Origin: Streptomyces puniciscabiei
Lineage (GTDB): Bacteria > Actinomycetota > Actinomycetes > Streptomycetales > Streptomycetaceae
DNA: 64,000 nt
NCBI RefSeq assembly: GCF_006715785.1
Contig: NZ_VFNX01000001.1
Location: forward strand, 992,001-1,056,000
Reading direction: 5' to 3'
In this document: positions 11,868-20,459 of the stretch, piece after piece
Layout: each line of letters opens with the position of its first letter
Numbering within the stretch: position 1 is the stretch's first letter
The notes under the pieces: generated by a model
Database searches by the model: none
Seen by the model: the letters and a program-made list of their open reading frames with translations, nothing else
What the model was told of the DNA's origin: nothing
Made by a program: the position numbers and the translations under genes

Positions 11868-12898
11868 GACTTCACACTCCGGATCCACTGGTCGACGGAG
11901 ACAGCCGCGATCACCAGGATGCCGACTGCGAGGACTTGGTAGTTGGGGTCGATGCCGGCCAGCGCGAGACCGTTGACGAAGACCTGGACGATGAGCGCAC
12001 CGATCAGCGAGCCGAGCACCACGCCGCGGCCGCCGAACAGGCTGGTGCCGCCGATGACGACCGCGGTGATGGACTGCAGGTTGGCGTTGAGGCCACTGTT
12101 GGGGTCGCCGCCGCCGACCCGGCCGACCAGGATCCAGGCGCCCACGGCGATGGCGAAGCCGCCGACCATGTAGGCGCTGAGCAGCACCCGGTTGACGGAG
12201 ATGCCTGCCAGGCGGGCGGCCTCGATGTCGTCGCCCACGGCGTACAGGTGCCGGCCCCAGGCGGTGTAGCGCAGGGCGTAGCCGATCACCGCGTACAGGG
12301 CGATCATGATCAGGACGCCGTTGGTCAGGTTCAGCTGCCCCAGCGAGACCGTGTTGGCGGTCCACATGAGGATGTTGCCCGGCTGCAGGGCGATGGTCTG
12401 GCCCTTGGCGTAGATGAGGGTGATCGCGGTGAAGATGCTCAGGGTGCCGAGGGTGACGATGAACGGCGGCAGCTTGATCTTGGTGACCAGCAGTCCGTTG
12501 AGGGCCTGCGCGGCGATGGCGACGGCCGCCCCGGCGAGCAGGGCCACGACGCCCGGCCAGTGGTTGTCCGCGACGAGCTTCGACATCAGCAGCGAGGCGA
12601 GCACCATCACCGCGCCGATGGACAGGTCGATGCCGGCGGTGAGGATGATGACCGTCTGCCCGACGGCCAGCGAGCCGATGACGGCCACCTGCTGGACGAC
12701 GAGCGAGAGGTTCTGCAGAGCGTAGAAGCGGTCGTTGACCAGGGAGAACACCACAGCGGCGAGTACCAGGACGATCGCCGGGCTGAGTGCGGGCTGGCGG
12801 TGCAGCACCGAGTGGATGCGCTGGGTGAGGGTGGCGGGCCGGTTGAGGATCTCCTCCGCCGGCGCCGGTGTGGCTTGAGGATCCGCGTGGGTGGTCAC
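11864..12898 (-). CDS. Sugar ABC transporter permease (FrcC/RbsC type)
   Basis: A 344-aa inner-membrane permease with about ten hydrophobic helices. It carries the CUT2 signature GQTVIILTAGIDLSIGAVM and the late motif VVIGGTSLFGGRG. It forms the channel for the binding protein at 13073-14200, powered by the ATPase at 11085-11867. A run of degenerate repeats and a strong hairpin separate it from the binding-protein gene. Confidence 0.93.
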   Translation of the reverse strand: MTTHADPQATPAPAEEILNRPATLTQRIHSVLHRQPALSPAIVLVLAAVVFSLVNDRFYALQNLSLVVQQVAVIGSLAVGQTVIILTAGIDLSIGAVMVLASLLMSKLVADNHWPGVVALLAGAAVAIAAQALNGLLVTKIKLPPFIVTLGTLSIFTAITLIYAKGQTIALQPGNILMWTANTVSLGQLNLTNGVLIMIALYAVIGYALRYTAWGRHLYAVGDDIEAARLAGISVNRVLLSAYMVGGFAIAVGAWILVGRVGGGDPNSGLNANLQSITAVVIGGTSLFGGRGVVLGSLIGALIVQVFVNGLALAGIDPNYQVLAVGILVIAAVSVDQWIRSVKS

Positions 12899-12944
12899 AG
12901 GGGGTCCTTCCGGTTCTTTCCCTCGTGCGGGCCTTCATAGGGGC

Positions 12945-13015
12945 TCGTGGGCTCTTGGGGCCCGTGGGCGCGTGGGCGCGTAGGCCCGTGGGCTCGTGGG
13001 CTCGTGGGCGTGTGT
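12945..13015. repeat. Degenerate short tandem repeat (GTGGGCKCG-like)
   Basis: About eight consecutive 8-10-base units resembling GGGCTCGTG / GGGCGCGTG run from about 12945 to 13015. They lie between the binding-protein terminator hairpin and the permease, so they form part of the permease leader. No coding sense; copy number could vary by slippage. Confidence 0.6.
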
Positions 13016-13020
13016 GGTGC

Positions 13021-13058
13021 GGGTGTGCCGCCGGTGGTCACCCGCCGGCGGCACACCC
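13021..13058 (-). terminator. Strong hairpin after the binding-protein gene
   Basis: A perfect 14-bp stem (GGGTGTGCCGCCGG, 13021-13034, and complement 13045-13058) with a 10-base loop, 14 bases beyond the binding-protein stop. Inside an ABC operon such a stem usually gives partial termination or mRNA protection, so that binding protein exceeds membrane components. Confidence 0.8.
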
Positions 13059-13072
13059 GGGATCGGGCCGGG

Positions 13073-14200
13073 TCAGCTGCCCCAGCAGGCGGAGGCGGCC
13101 TGCGAGGGGGACTGGACGGTCAGGCCGCCGAGGGGCTTTGCGGCGGCGAGGGCGGTGCCGGTGTCGTAGAAGGACTTGCCGTTGGTCACGCTGGGCTTGC
13201 TGCCGCCACGGGCCAGCTTGGCGATGGAACTGACGCCGAGGGCCGCCATCTTGCCCGGGTACTGCACCGCATCGGCGGCGAACTCGCCGCTGGTGAGGTT
13301 CTTCAGGCCGGCGCAGCTGCCGTCGATGGCGTAGATCGCGACGTTCTTCTCCTTGCCGGCCGCCTTCAGCGCGTTGTACGCGCCCTCGCCCGCCGGTTCG
13401 TTGATGGCGTAGACGACGTTGATGTCCGGGTTGGCGGAGAGGCAGTTCTCCATCGCGGTGCGGCCGCCGTCGATGGCGCCCTGGGTCGGCTGGTGGCAGG
13501 CGATGGTGTAGCTGCCGCCCTTGCCGCCGGTGTACTTGCCGGACTTGGCTTCCTTGCCGTTCTCGGTCTTGCTGCCGGGGTCGATGCCCATGCCCTCCAG
13601 GAAGCCGTGGTCGCGGTTGATGTCGACGGAGACGACCTGGTTGTTGAACAGGTCGAGCATGGCGATGACCGCCGGCTTGCCGTTCAGCGCGGCCGCCGCG
13701 TACTGGCCGTCGAGCTTGCCCGCCTGCTCGTTGTCGGTGGCGTAGGTGATGTCCGCGGTGCTGGGCGGGTTGGGCGCGGTGTCCAGGGCGATCACGAACA
13801 GACCGGCCTGCTTGGCCCGGTTCAGGGCGGCGTTCACGGCGTCGCCGTTGGTGGTGATGAGGATGCCCTTGTCGCCGCGCGATATGGCGTTGTCGATGGC
13901 GGTGATCTGGGTCTGGGTGTCGCCGTCGCTGTTGCCCGCCGCCACCGTGAGACTCACGTTGTCCTTGGCCGCCTGGGTCTTGGCGTCCTTCTCCATGCTC
14001 ACGAAGTAGGGGTTGGTGAGCGTCTTCAGGATCAGCGAGACACCCACCTTGCCGCCGCCGCCCGACGCGGACGACGCGGAGCTCCCGTTCGAGGAACCGC
14101 AGGCCGCGAGCGTGGCGCCGAGGCAGATGCTGATGCCGATCGCAGCCACTCCGGTACGCCGGCTGCGGCGGCTCGACACCTGGCTGGAGGAGATGTTCAT
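13073..14200 (-). CDS. Sugar ABC transporter substrate-binding lipoprotein
   Basis: A 375-aa periplasmic-binding-protein-like lipoprotein of the ribose/fructose (CUT2) class. The N-terminus has arginines, a hydrophobic segment and the lipobox LAAC, followed by a Ser/Gly linker. The mature domain opens VGVSLILKTLTNPYF, a typical CUT2 start. Start ATG 14200 is chosen because AAGGGA lies upstream; the in-frame extension to 14347 would cross the divergent promoter. First gene of the operon. The neighbouring PfkB kinase and epimerase make a hexose such as fructose plausible (FrcB-like), but the ligand is inferred. Confidence 0.92.
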   Translation of the reverse strand: MNISSSQVSSRRSRRTGVAAIGISICLGATLAACGSSNGSSASSASGGGGKVGVSLILKTLTNPYFVSMEKDAKTQAAKDNVSLTVAAGNSDGDTQTQITAIDNAISRGDKGILITTNGDAVNAALNRAKQAGLFVIALDTAPNPPSTADITYATDNEQAGKLDGQYAAAALNGKPAVIAMLDLFNNQVVSVDINRDHGFLEGMGIDPGSKTENGKEAKSGKYTGGKGGSYTIACHQPTQGAIDGGRTAMENCLSANPDINVVYAINEPAGEGAYNALKAAGKEKNVAIYAIDGSCAGLKNLTSGEFAADAVQYPGKMAALGVSSIAKLARGGSKPSVTNGKSFYDTGTALAAAKPLGGLTVQSPSQAASACWGS

Positions 14201-14242
14201 GGCTTGATCCCTTTCGGAGCCGTCCCTTGGCCGACGCTGAGA

Positions 14243-14250
14243 CAACGTTG
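14243..14250. promoter_or_regulatory. Candidate LacI operator O1
   Basis: CAACGTTG is a perfect palindrome inside AGACAACGTTGACT, with the central CG typical of LacI-family operators. It is 43 bases upstream of the binding-protein start in the divergent spacer. Confidence 0.55.
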
Positions 14251-14330
14251 ACTGGGCGAGATACTGGGCCTGTATGGACGAGCCCGTCAAGACGCTGATA
14301 GACATGCGCGGGCAACGAGTAGGTAACGCA

Positions 14331-14340
14331 CAACCGGTTG
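14331..14340. promoter_or_regulatory. Candidate LacI operator O2
   Basis: CAACCGGTTG is a perfect 10-bp palindrome overlapping the ribosome-binding site of the LacI gene. It shares CAAC...GTTG half-sites with O1 and suggests autoregulation. Confidence 0.55.
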
Positions 14341-14349
14341 GAGACAACG

Positions 14350-15408
14350 ATGACTCAGGGCGAGGCCGCGCCCCGGTCCACCCGTAGCCGCCCCACCATG
14401 CGTGAGGTCGCGGCGCTGGCCGGAGTGGCCATCAAGACCGTCTCGCGCGTGTTCAACGGCGTCCCCACCGTCGATCCGGCGATCGTCACCAGGGTCCGCG
14501 AGGCCGCCGACAAGCTGGGTTACCGTCCCAACCTCACGGCCAGCAGCCTGCGCCGCGGGGACGGCCGCACCGCCACCATCGGCATGCTCGTCGAGGACGC
14601 GGCCAACCCGTTCTCCGCCGTCCTGACCCGCACCGTGGAGAACGTGGCCCGGGAACGCGGAGTGCTGGTGCTGGTCGGCAGCCTCGACGAGGACCCGGCC
14701 CGGGAACGAGAGCTGGCCCAGGCGCTCATCGACCGCCGGGTCGACGGCCTGGTGATCGTCCCCGCGGGACGCGACCAGAGCTATCTCATCAACGAGCAGC
14801 ACACCGGCACGCGCATGGTCTTCGTCGACCGCGAGGCCGGCTTGCTCGACGCGGACGCCGTCGTCTCCGAGAACCGGCAGGGCGCCATCACCGCCGTCAA
14901 CCACCTGCTGAAGGCCGGCCACCGCCGCATCGCCTACCTCGGCGACCGCGCCTCCATCCCCACAGCCGCCCAGCGCTTCGACGGCTACCGGCACGCTCTG
15001 GAGGTCGCGCACATCGAGTACGACGACGAGATCGTCCGCCACGTCGGGTCCAGCGAGGAGGCCGCAATCGCCGCGGCCGAACAGGTCCTGTCGCTGCCTG
15101 ATCCGCCGACGGCGCTGTTCACCAGCCAGAACTTCGTGACCATCGGCGCCGTCCGCGCGCTGCGGGCCATGGACCTGCAGGACACCGTCGCCCAGGTGGG
15201 CTTCGACGACTTCCCCCTGGCCGACATCCTCAACCCGGGCATCTCCGTCATCGCCCAGGACGTCGAGCAGGTGGGCAGGACGGCCGCCGAGATGCTCTTC
15301 CGCAGGCTGGACGGCGACGAGTCGCCCACCCGCACCATCACCGTGCCGACCCGGCTGATCGAGCGGGGCTCCGGCGAGATCCCAGCCGAAGGGCCGTGCC
15401 ATGACTGA
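14350..15408 (+). CDS. LacI-family transcriptional regulator
   Basis: A 352-aa repressor. The N-terminal helix-turn-helix and hinge (TMREVAALAGVAIKTVSRVF, then NLTASSLRRG) are followed by a periplasmic-binding-fold effector domain. ATG 14350 is preferred over the in-frame TTG at 14338 because GGAG sits six bases before it. It is divergent from the ABC operon and overlaps the kinase start by eight bases, so it probably controls both units in response to the imported sugar. Confidence 0.94.
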   Translation: MTQGEAAPRSTRSRPTMREVAALAGVAIKTVSRVFNGVPTVDPAIVTRVREAADKLGYRPNLTASSLRRGDGRTATIGMLVEDAANPFSAVLTRTVENVARERGVLVLVGSLDEDPARERELAQALIDRRVDGLVIVPAGRDQSYLINEQHTGTRMVFVDREAGLLDADAVVSENRQGAITAVNHLLKAGHRRIAYLGDRASIPTAAQRFDGYRHALEVAHIEYDDEIVRHVGSSEEAAIAAAEQVLSLPDPPTALFTSQNFVTIGAVRALRAMDLQDTVAQVGFDDFPLADILNPGISVIAQDVEQVGRTAAEMLFRRLDGDESPTRTITVPTRLIERGSGEIPAEGPCHD

Positions 15409-16474
15409 GCCGACACATGTGACGAGGCCGGCCCCGAGCGTGACCGTGATCGGCGAAGCCCTCATCGATCTGGTCCAGCTCGACGCGCCCGGCGACTACC
15501 GCGCCCGACCCGGCGGCAGCCCGTTCAATGTCGCCATCGGCCTGGCCCGGCTCGGACACCACAGCGCGCTCATGGCCCGCATGGCCGGCAACACCTTCGG
15601 CCGCATGCTCCGCACCCAGGCCGAGGCCGAGGGCATCGACCTGACGTACGCCCCGGTCGCCGCCGAACCCACCACGCTCGCCGTGGTCTCCATGGACTCC
15701 GAGGGCCGGGCGAGTTACGACTTCTACCTGGACGGCACCGCGGACTGGCAGTGGACCGACGCGGAGACGGCCCGCATCCCGCAGGACACCGCCGTAGTGC
15801 ACTTCGGATCGGTCGCCTCCTGGACGCCGCCGTCCGCCGAGCACATCCACTCCGCCGTCCAGCGCCTGCGCACCGGCGGTACGACGCTGATCAGCTACGA
15901 CCCCAACGTCCGCCCCGCTCTCCTGGGCGATCCGAAACGCGGGAGGCAGGCCGTGGAACGCAGCGTCGGCATCGCCCACCTGGTCAAGGCCAGCCGCGAG
16001 GACGTCGAGTGGCTCTACCCCGAGACCTCCATCGATCAGATCGCCGCCCACTGGCTGGAACTCGGCGCGCTCCTCGTCGTCATCACCGACGGTCCCGACG
16101 GTGCCCACGTATTCCGGGCCGGAGCGGGAAGCATGAGGCGGCCCGGCCGAAAGGTGGCGGTGGTGGACACCGTCGGCGCGGGCGACGCGTTCACGGCGGG
16201 ACTGCTCGGCGCGCTGCTCCGCCACGGCCTGCACACCCCGCAGACGCTGGCCACGGCCGCCCCGGACGTACTGACGATCCCCGTGGACGACGCGATCCTC
16301 GTCTCCGCGCTGACCTGCGAGCGCCTGGGCGCCGATCCGCCCACCGCCCTGCCCCGCCCCCACCTGCCTGCCCAGGCACCCCTGGGGATGACGGATCTGA
16401 CGTTCCCTGACGTCATCGGCCTGGTGGGCACGGGCAGCCCGACTCCGCACCCGGTGCGGTCCGTGAAGAGCTGA
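15401..16474 (+). CDS. PfkB-family carbohydrate kinase (fructokinase-like)
   Basis: A 357-aa ribokinase-fold kinase phosphorylating the imported sugar in the cytoplasm. Signature 1 surrounds RPGGSPFNVAIGLARLG. Signature 2 DTVGAGDAFTAGLL carries the catalytic Asp and anion hole. It starts inside the LacI gene (ATGACTGA overlap), indicating coupling. Fructokinase is suggested by GGSPFNVA and overall similarity. The C-terminal ~35 residues run past the usual family end, close to the island boundary at 16623, so the natural terminus may have changed. Confidence 0.88.
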   Translation: MTEPTHVTRPAPSVTVIGEALIDLVQLDAPGDYRARPGGSPFNVAIGLARLGHHSALMARMAGNTFGRMLRTQAEAEGIDLTYAPVAAEPTTLAVVSMDSEGRASYDFYLDGTADWQWTDAETARIPQDTAVVHFGSVASWTPPSAEHIHSAVQRLRTGGTTLISYDPNVRPALLGDPKRGRQAVERSVGIAHLVKASREDVEWLYPETSIDQIAAHWLELGALLVVITDGPDGAHVFRAGAGSMRRPGRKVAVVDTVGAGDAFTAGLLGALLRHGLHTPQTLATAAPDVLTIPVDDAILVSALTCERLGADPPTALPRPHLPAQAPLGMTDLTFPDVIGLVGTGSPTPHPVRSVKS

Positions 16475-16622
16475 CGGTCAGGAAGTTCTCTCCTGGGTTG
16501 GCCCGCGTGACGATCGAGGTGCCTTACCAGCCGCTTCCGGTCGACCAGTCGGACGTTCCCTCGCCCAGGGCCCCGACTCGGCTGTCCAGACACGCCGCAC
16601 GGAAATTCAGAAAACCAGCAAG

Positions 16623-16685
16623 TCAGAGCCCCTTTGCCGCAGGCTCCAGAATCGCCACGCACTCCACATGGTGCGTCATCGGAAA
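16623..16685 (-). repeat. Duplicated 3' end of the RNA methyltransferase gene, copy A (putative att site)
   Basis: Read on the minus strand this encodes FPMTHHVECVAILEPAAKGL plus TGA, the same 20 residues as the true gene end at 27962-28024. About ten base differences are nearly all synonymous third positions, so it was copied from a working gene, possibly of another strain. It forms the left boundary of island 1. There is no upstream gene body. Confidence 0.85.
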
Positions 16686-16765
16686 GGTGTCGACCCGAAC
16701 AGATCCCAGGAAAGCCCAGGTCAGAGCCGGTTTGTCGGCTCATCGTCCTGCACGCGGGCGACCAG

Positions 16766-16782
16766 AGCGTCAAACGAGCGTC
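16766..16782 (+). repeat. 17-bp direct-repeat element, copy 2
   Basis: AGCGTCAAACGAGCGTC: two AGCGTC half-sites with an 11-bp period. It lies 143 bases from the stop codon of copy A; the matching element in island 2 lies 142 bases from copy B. CCAGGTCAGAGC at 16716-16727 starts a degraded second copy of the gene end. No gene lies between 16475 and 16884. Confidence 0.7.
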
Positions 16783-16884
16783 ACGCAACAGCTCCCTGAC
16801 CGCACCACTCCGCGGGACATGCCCCATCCCGGCTGTGTCTCCGGCGATCTCGCGTCCTCGGGGTCGGCCGGCAGGGCGGGCGGA

Positions 16885-17820
16885 TCAGCTGCCGGGCGTG
16901 GTCACCGCCGGGGCATCCGGTTCCGGGGCCGACGGCCGCTCGTCCGCCTCGGCCGCCCACACGGGTCGCTGAAAGGTGCCGCCTTGGTAGGCGGGGAGGT
17001 GGATGGTGCCGCCGTAGCGGGCGAGCTGGCTCCAGGGGCGGTTCAGGCCGTTGCTGCCCAGCGCCCGTACGCGGTCGACGAGGCCGGGGTCGAGGGTGTC
17101 GACGAGGATCTCCTCTCCGGTGCCGGCCTGCTGGCGGACGACGCCTTCGGGGTCGACGATCGTGCTCATGCCGACGCCGGCCGGGTCGGCGGCGTTGACG
17201 TTGACCACGTAGACCTGGTTGGTCCAGGCGTTGGCGCGCGCCATGACGAGTTCCATCTCGCGGTCGCGAGTGGTGGTCAGGGTGGGCTGGATGATGATGT
17301 CGGCGCCGAGCCAGGCGAGCTGGCGGGCGGTCTCGGGGAAGGAGCCGTCGTAGCAGATGGCCAGTCCGATCCGGGCCGTGCCGGGGATGTCGAACACGGT
17401 GAACGCGGTTCCGGGTGTGGTGGTCTCGTACGGCTGCCAGGGGAAGACCTTGCGGTACCTCGCCACGATCTCGCCCTCGGGGGAGACGGCCAGTGCGGTG
17501 TTGAAGACGGTCCCGTCCGCGGTGCGTTCGTACAGGCTGCCGGGGACCAGCCACAGTCCGGTCTCGGCGGCCAGCGCGCAGACGCGGTCGGTGAGCGGGC
17601 CGGGCACGGTGACGGCGGCCTGGTCCGTCCAGCCGCCGGTGGCCCGCAGCAGGGGGGCTTCGGCGGCGAGCAGCAGTTCGGGTACGACGACGAGCTGGAC
17701 GTGCGGGAAGAGGCTCCGGGTGGCGCGGACCTGGTCGGCGTAGCGCTGCCAGCTGGCTTCAAGGTCGTGCGGGACCGGGGCGGTCTGGAGGGCGGCGATG
17801 GTCAGGGTGTTCGTGCGCAT
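16885..17820 (-). CDS. Nitrilase/carbon-nitrogen hydrolase
   Basis: A 311-aa enzyme hydrolysing amide or nitrile C-N bonds. The catalytic triad is visible: Glu in VVPELLL, Lys in ARYRKVFPW, Cys in GLAICYDGSFPE. The final ~30 residues are Pro/Ala/Glu rich. It lies eight bases downstream of an APC amino-acid permease on the same strand, so the pair probably imports and deaminates an amide, nitrile or amino compound. Cargo of island 1. Confidence 0.9.
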   Translation of the reverse strand: MRTNTLTIAALQTAPVPHDLEASWQRYADQVRATRSLFPHVQLVVVPELLLAAEAPLLRATGGWTDQAAVTVPGPLTDRVCALAAETGLWLVPGSLYERTADGTVFNTALAVSPEGEIVARYRKVFPWQPYETTTPGTAFTVFDIPGTARIGLAICYDGSFPETARQLAWLGADIIIQPTLTTTRDREMELVMARANAWTNQVYVVNVNAADPAGVGMSTIVDPEGVVRQQAGTGEEILVDTLDPGLVDRVRALGSNGLNRPWSQLARYGGTIHLPAYQGGTFQRPVWAAEADERPSAPEPDAPAVTTPGS

Positions 17821-17828
17821 GGCAGGGT

Positions 17829-19313
17829 TCAGTCCTCGGTGACGGTGAGCTGGGTGACGGTGGTGCGTCCGTCGCGGAAGAAGCGGCGGAAGCGGGGGCG
17901 GACGGCGAGGGCGACGAGGGCGCCGAGGGCGATCGAGCCGACGCCGAGCAGCAGGACTCCGCCGATGCCGGCGACGGAGGTCGAGCCGTAGGCGGGGTCG
18001 AGCATGTCGTAGGCGCAGCGGGCGAAGGCGGCGAGCATGATCACCGCGCCCGTGCCGGGCAGGATGCCTTTCAGCAGCAGGTCGCGCGGTGAGGTGCGCA
18101 GGTCGGCACGGAAGTGCCAGACGCAGGCGAGGCCGGTGACGGCGTAGTAGAAGGCGATCAGCAGGCCGAGGGGAAGCAGGGCGTCGCCGAGGAAGTCGGT
18201 GGACAGGGCGGTGAGGGCGGCCAGGACGCCCGCGGTGGCCGCCGCCCAGCAGACGGTGGCGAAGGCCGGGGTGCGGAAGCGGGGGTGGATCCGGGTCAGG
18301 GCCTCGGGCAGGGCGCCGTGGGCGGCCATGGAGAGCGTGCCCCTAGGGCTGGAGACCAGGCAGCTGAGCAGGGCGGCGATCGCGGAGACGCACACGGCCA
18401 GCTGGACGATCCTGGCGAGCGCGTCGCCCAGGACCGGCGGGGCGAGGGCGGCCAGGACGTCGGCGGCGGTGTCCGCGTCGCCCAGGCCGTGGCTGCCGGG
18501 ACCGGCGTAGGCGAGGGCGCCGTAGGCGGTGAACAGGTAGGTGCCGAGCAGGACGAGGGTGGACAGGACGGCGGCCCGGCCCGGGACGCGGGTGCTGTCG
18601 GTGGTCTCCTCGTTGACGCTGAGCAGGGCGTCCCAGCCCCAGTAGATGAACAGGCAGAGGATGACGCCCTCGGCCATGGCGCCCGCGTCGGGGAACCCGA
18701 AGGGGTTGAGCCAGGCCAGGGAGGGCGTTGCGGCGTCGTCCCGGGCCAGGGCGACGGCGGCGAAGCCGAGGAGCGACACGAGCTGGAGCGCCAGCATCAC
18801 GTACTGGGCCCCGGCGGCGAGTTGGACGCCCCGGTAGGCGAGGGCGGCGACCAGGGCGATGACCAGCATCGCCGTACAGGTGACCGCGAGCGGCCGGCCG
18901 GCCAGGGTGTCCAGGCCGAGGAAGGCGAGCAGGTTCGCCGCGCCGACCCGGGAGAGCGCGGCCATGGCGATCAGCGTGGCGATCTGCACCACCCAGCCGC
19001 CCGCCAGCCAGCCGGCGAAAGGGCCGAAGGCCCGCGTCACCCAGACGAACGTCGTGCCGCAGTCGGGCATGTCGCGGTTGAGCTCGCGAAACGCGAACGC
19101 GGTGAGCAGGATCGGGACGAAACCGAGCAACAGCGCGGCCGGGGCGAGGTCGCCCACGGCGAGGACGACGAAGCCGAGGGTGACGGCGATGCTGTAGGCA
19201 GGGGCGACCGAGGACAGGCCCAGCGCCATGGACGCGAGCAGGCCGACGGAGCCGTGCCGGAGCCCCTTGGCGGTGGTACCTGGCTCTGCGTTGTCACGCG
19301 GGATGGTGCGCAT
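17829..19313 (-). CDS. APC-superfamily amino acid permease
   Basis: A 494-aa integral membrane transporter with about twelve hydrophobic helices. It has the amino acid permease opening (GLSSVAPAYSIAVTLGF) and the conserved early loop FRELNRDMPDCGTTFVW. It takes up amino acids, amines or urea-like compounds; the substrate is not fixed by sequence. ATG 19313 follows GGAGG. It is co-transcribed with the nitrilase and divergent from the TetR gene across a 141-bp spacer with a palindromic operator. Confidence 0.9.
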   Translation of the reverse strand: MRTIPRDNAEPGTTAKGLRHGSVGLLASMALGLSSVAPAYSIAVTLGFVVLAVGDLAPAALLLGFVPILLTAFAFRELNRDMPDCGTTFVWVTRAFGPFAGWLAGGWVVQIATLIAMAALSRVGAANLLAFLGLDTLAGRPLAVTCTAMLVIALVAALAYRGVQLAAGAQYVMLALQLVSLLGFAAVALARDDAATPSLAWLNPFGFPDAGAMAEGVILCLFIYWGWDALLSVNEETTDSTRVPGRAAVLSTLVLLGTYLFTAYGALAYAGPGSHGLGDADTAADVLAALAPPVLGDALARIVQLAVCVSAIAALLSCLVSSPRGTLSMAAHGALPEALTRIHPRFRTPAFATVCWAAATAGVLAALTALSTDFLGDALLPLGLLIAFYYAVTGLACVWHFRADLRTSPRDLLLKGILPGTGAVIMLAAFARCAYDMLDPAYGSTSVAGIGGVLLLGVGSIALGALVALAVRPRFRRFFRDGRTTVTQLTVTED

Positions 19314-19347
19314 CCATGCCTCCGGGAGGGGAAGGGCGTGCGAGCCA

Positions 19348-19366
19348 CGCCATTCATTAAATGGCG
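19348..19366. promoter_or_regulatory. Operator candidate between permease and TetR gene
   Basis: Inverted repeat CGCCATT-CATTA-AATGGCG, with 7-bp perfect arms and a 5-base spacer, in an AT-rich patch of the divergent promoter. A good binding site for the adjacent TetR protein. Confidence 0.65.
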
Positions 19367-19454
19367 ATTTAAGAATCGACTACCGGCCTCGTCAAGGTGT
19401 AGCGCGGTATCTTTTCGACACGGTTCAGCATTCGTAACGCGTGAAGGAGCTGCG

Positions 19455-20069
19455 GTGGGGCGGCGCAAGGACCAGCAAGTGCGGCGAGCACAGTTGGCGG
19501 AGGCGGCCGAGCGGGCCCTGCTGGGCCGGGGTCTGGCGGGCCTGCGTCTGCGGGACGTCGCCGAGGAAGCCGGGATGACGCCGGCCGCGGTTCTGTACTA
19601 CTACGACGATCTCGACGCCCTCATGCACGAGACCTTCCAGAAGGCCATCGAGCGCTTCTGCGGCGAACGCGAGCAGGCCGCGGAAACCTTCGACGACGCC
19701 CGCGACAGGCTCCGCTCCTGCATCGCCTCCGGTGTCGCCGCCGGCCCCGAGGACCGGCTGCCCCGCCTGCTGTTCGAGTACTGGCCCCGCAGTCTGCGCG
19801 ACCCCCGCGCCGCCGCCCTCGACAGCACTCTGACAGAGCGTCAGATCGCTGTCTACTACGGGATCCTGCTCCTCGGCGAGGCCCAGGGGCACTTCCGGCT
19901 CGCCGCACCGGCGCGCCTGGTCGCCGCCTCCCTGGTCGCCATGGAGGACGGCTTCCAGATGGAGGTGCTCGCCGGGCGCAGAACACGGCAGGAGGTCGTC
20001 TCGGCCCTCCACTCCTACGTGCGCGCCGTCACCGGCTGCGACCTCGACGAGCGTCCCTCGCCGCGTTGA
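19455..20069 (+). CDS. TetR-family regulator
   Basis: A 204-aa regulator with an N-terminal helix-turn-helix (LRLRDVAEEAGMTPAAVLYY), a short YYYDD-type third helix and a divergent ligand domain. GTG 19455 is chosen because AAGGAG lies six bases before it. Frames extending upstream to 18114 are shadows of the permease gene. Divergently arranged with the permease-nitrilase operon, which it probably represses or activates. Confidence 0.9.
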   Translation: MGRRKDQQVRRAQLAEAAERALLGRGLAGLRLRDVAEEAGMTPAAVLYYYDDLDALMHETFQKAIERFCGEREQAAETFDDARDRLRSCIASGVAAGPEDRLPRLLFEYWPRSLRDPRAAALDSTLTERQIAVYYGILLLGEAQGHFRLAAPARLVAASLVAMEDGFQMEVLAGRRTRQEVVSALHSYVRAVTGCDLDERPSPR

Positions 20070-20459
20070 CCGGGCGGCCGGTGGCAGGGGAGAGAGACCG
20101 GCACGCCTGGCGCCGCCCGTGAGCGCGTGGGGCACCATGCCACCGCGGGTCGGCCCGCGCGGCCGTCGGGCCGTACGGCAGGTTCGAGGCGTCATCCGCA
20201 CAGGGCAACGCTCGAACGAATGCACGCCCGGTGTCGTTTCCCCCGAGGCGGGGCATCGGCGGACCGGACTCTCTGTCCAAGTGGGGGTGCGAGGCCGGCG
20301 TGGGTATGCCGTCGGCTCCTGTCGGGCCTCTGCCTGGAGTGGGTGCGATCGCCACTCCGGCGAACGCGCCGTTCCGGCTTTCGCGGCCCCCTGACGAAAG
20401 GCACCCTCACCGGTGCCCTCGCCTCTCAGCCGCCCCTCCCTGGCCCCACACACGGCGCT
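20070..20459. other. Gene-free spacer in island 1
   Basis: About 390 bases with only GC-bias frames. No motif, ribosome site or conserved protein fragment was recognised. Confidence 0.4.

Noticed and set aside
11868..12938. N-terminal extension of the ATPase frame.
   Set aside because: It overlaps the permease gene in another phase; the GTG at 11867 in a GTGA overlap is the natural start.
12945..13015. A CRISPR-like array.
   Set aside because: Units are 8-10 bases with no spacers of constant length and no cas genes anywhere; it is a simple degenerate tandem repeat.
18114..19454. Long plus-strand frame leading into the TetR gene.
   Set aside because: It is antisense to the APC permease, has repetitive Gly/Glu/Asp content, and the TetR start with a ribosome site lies at 19455.
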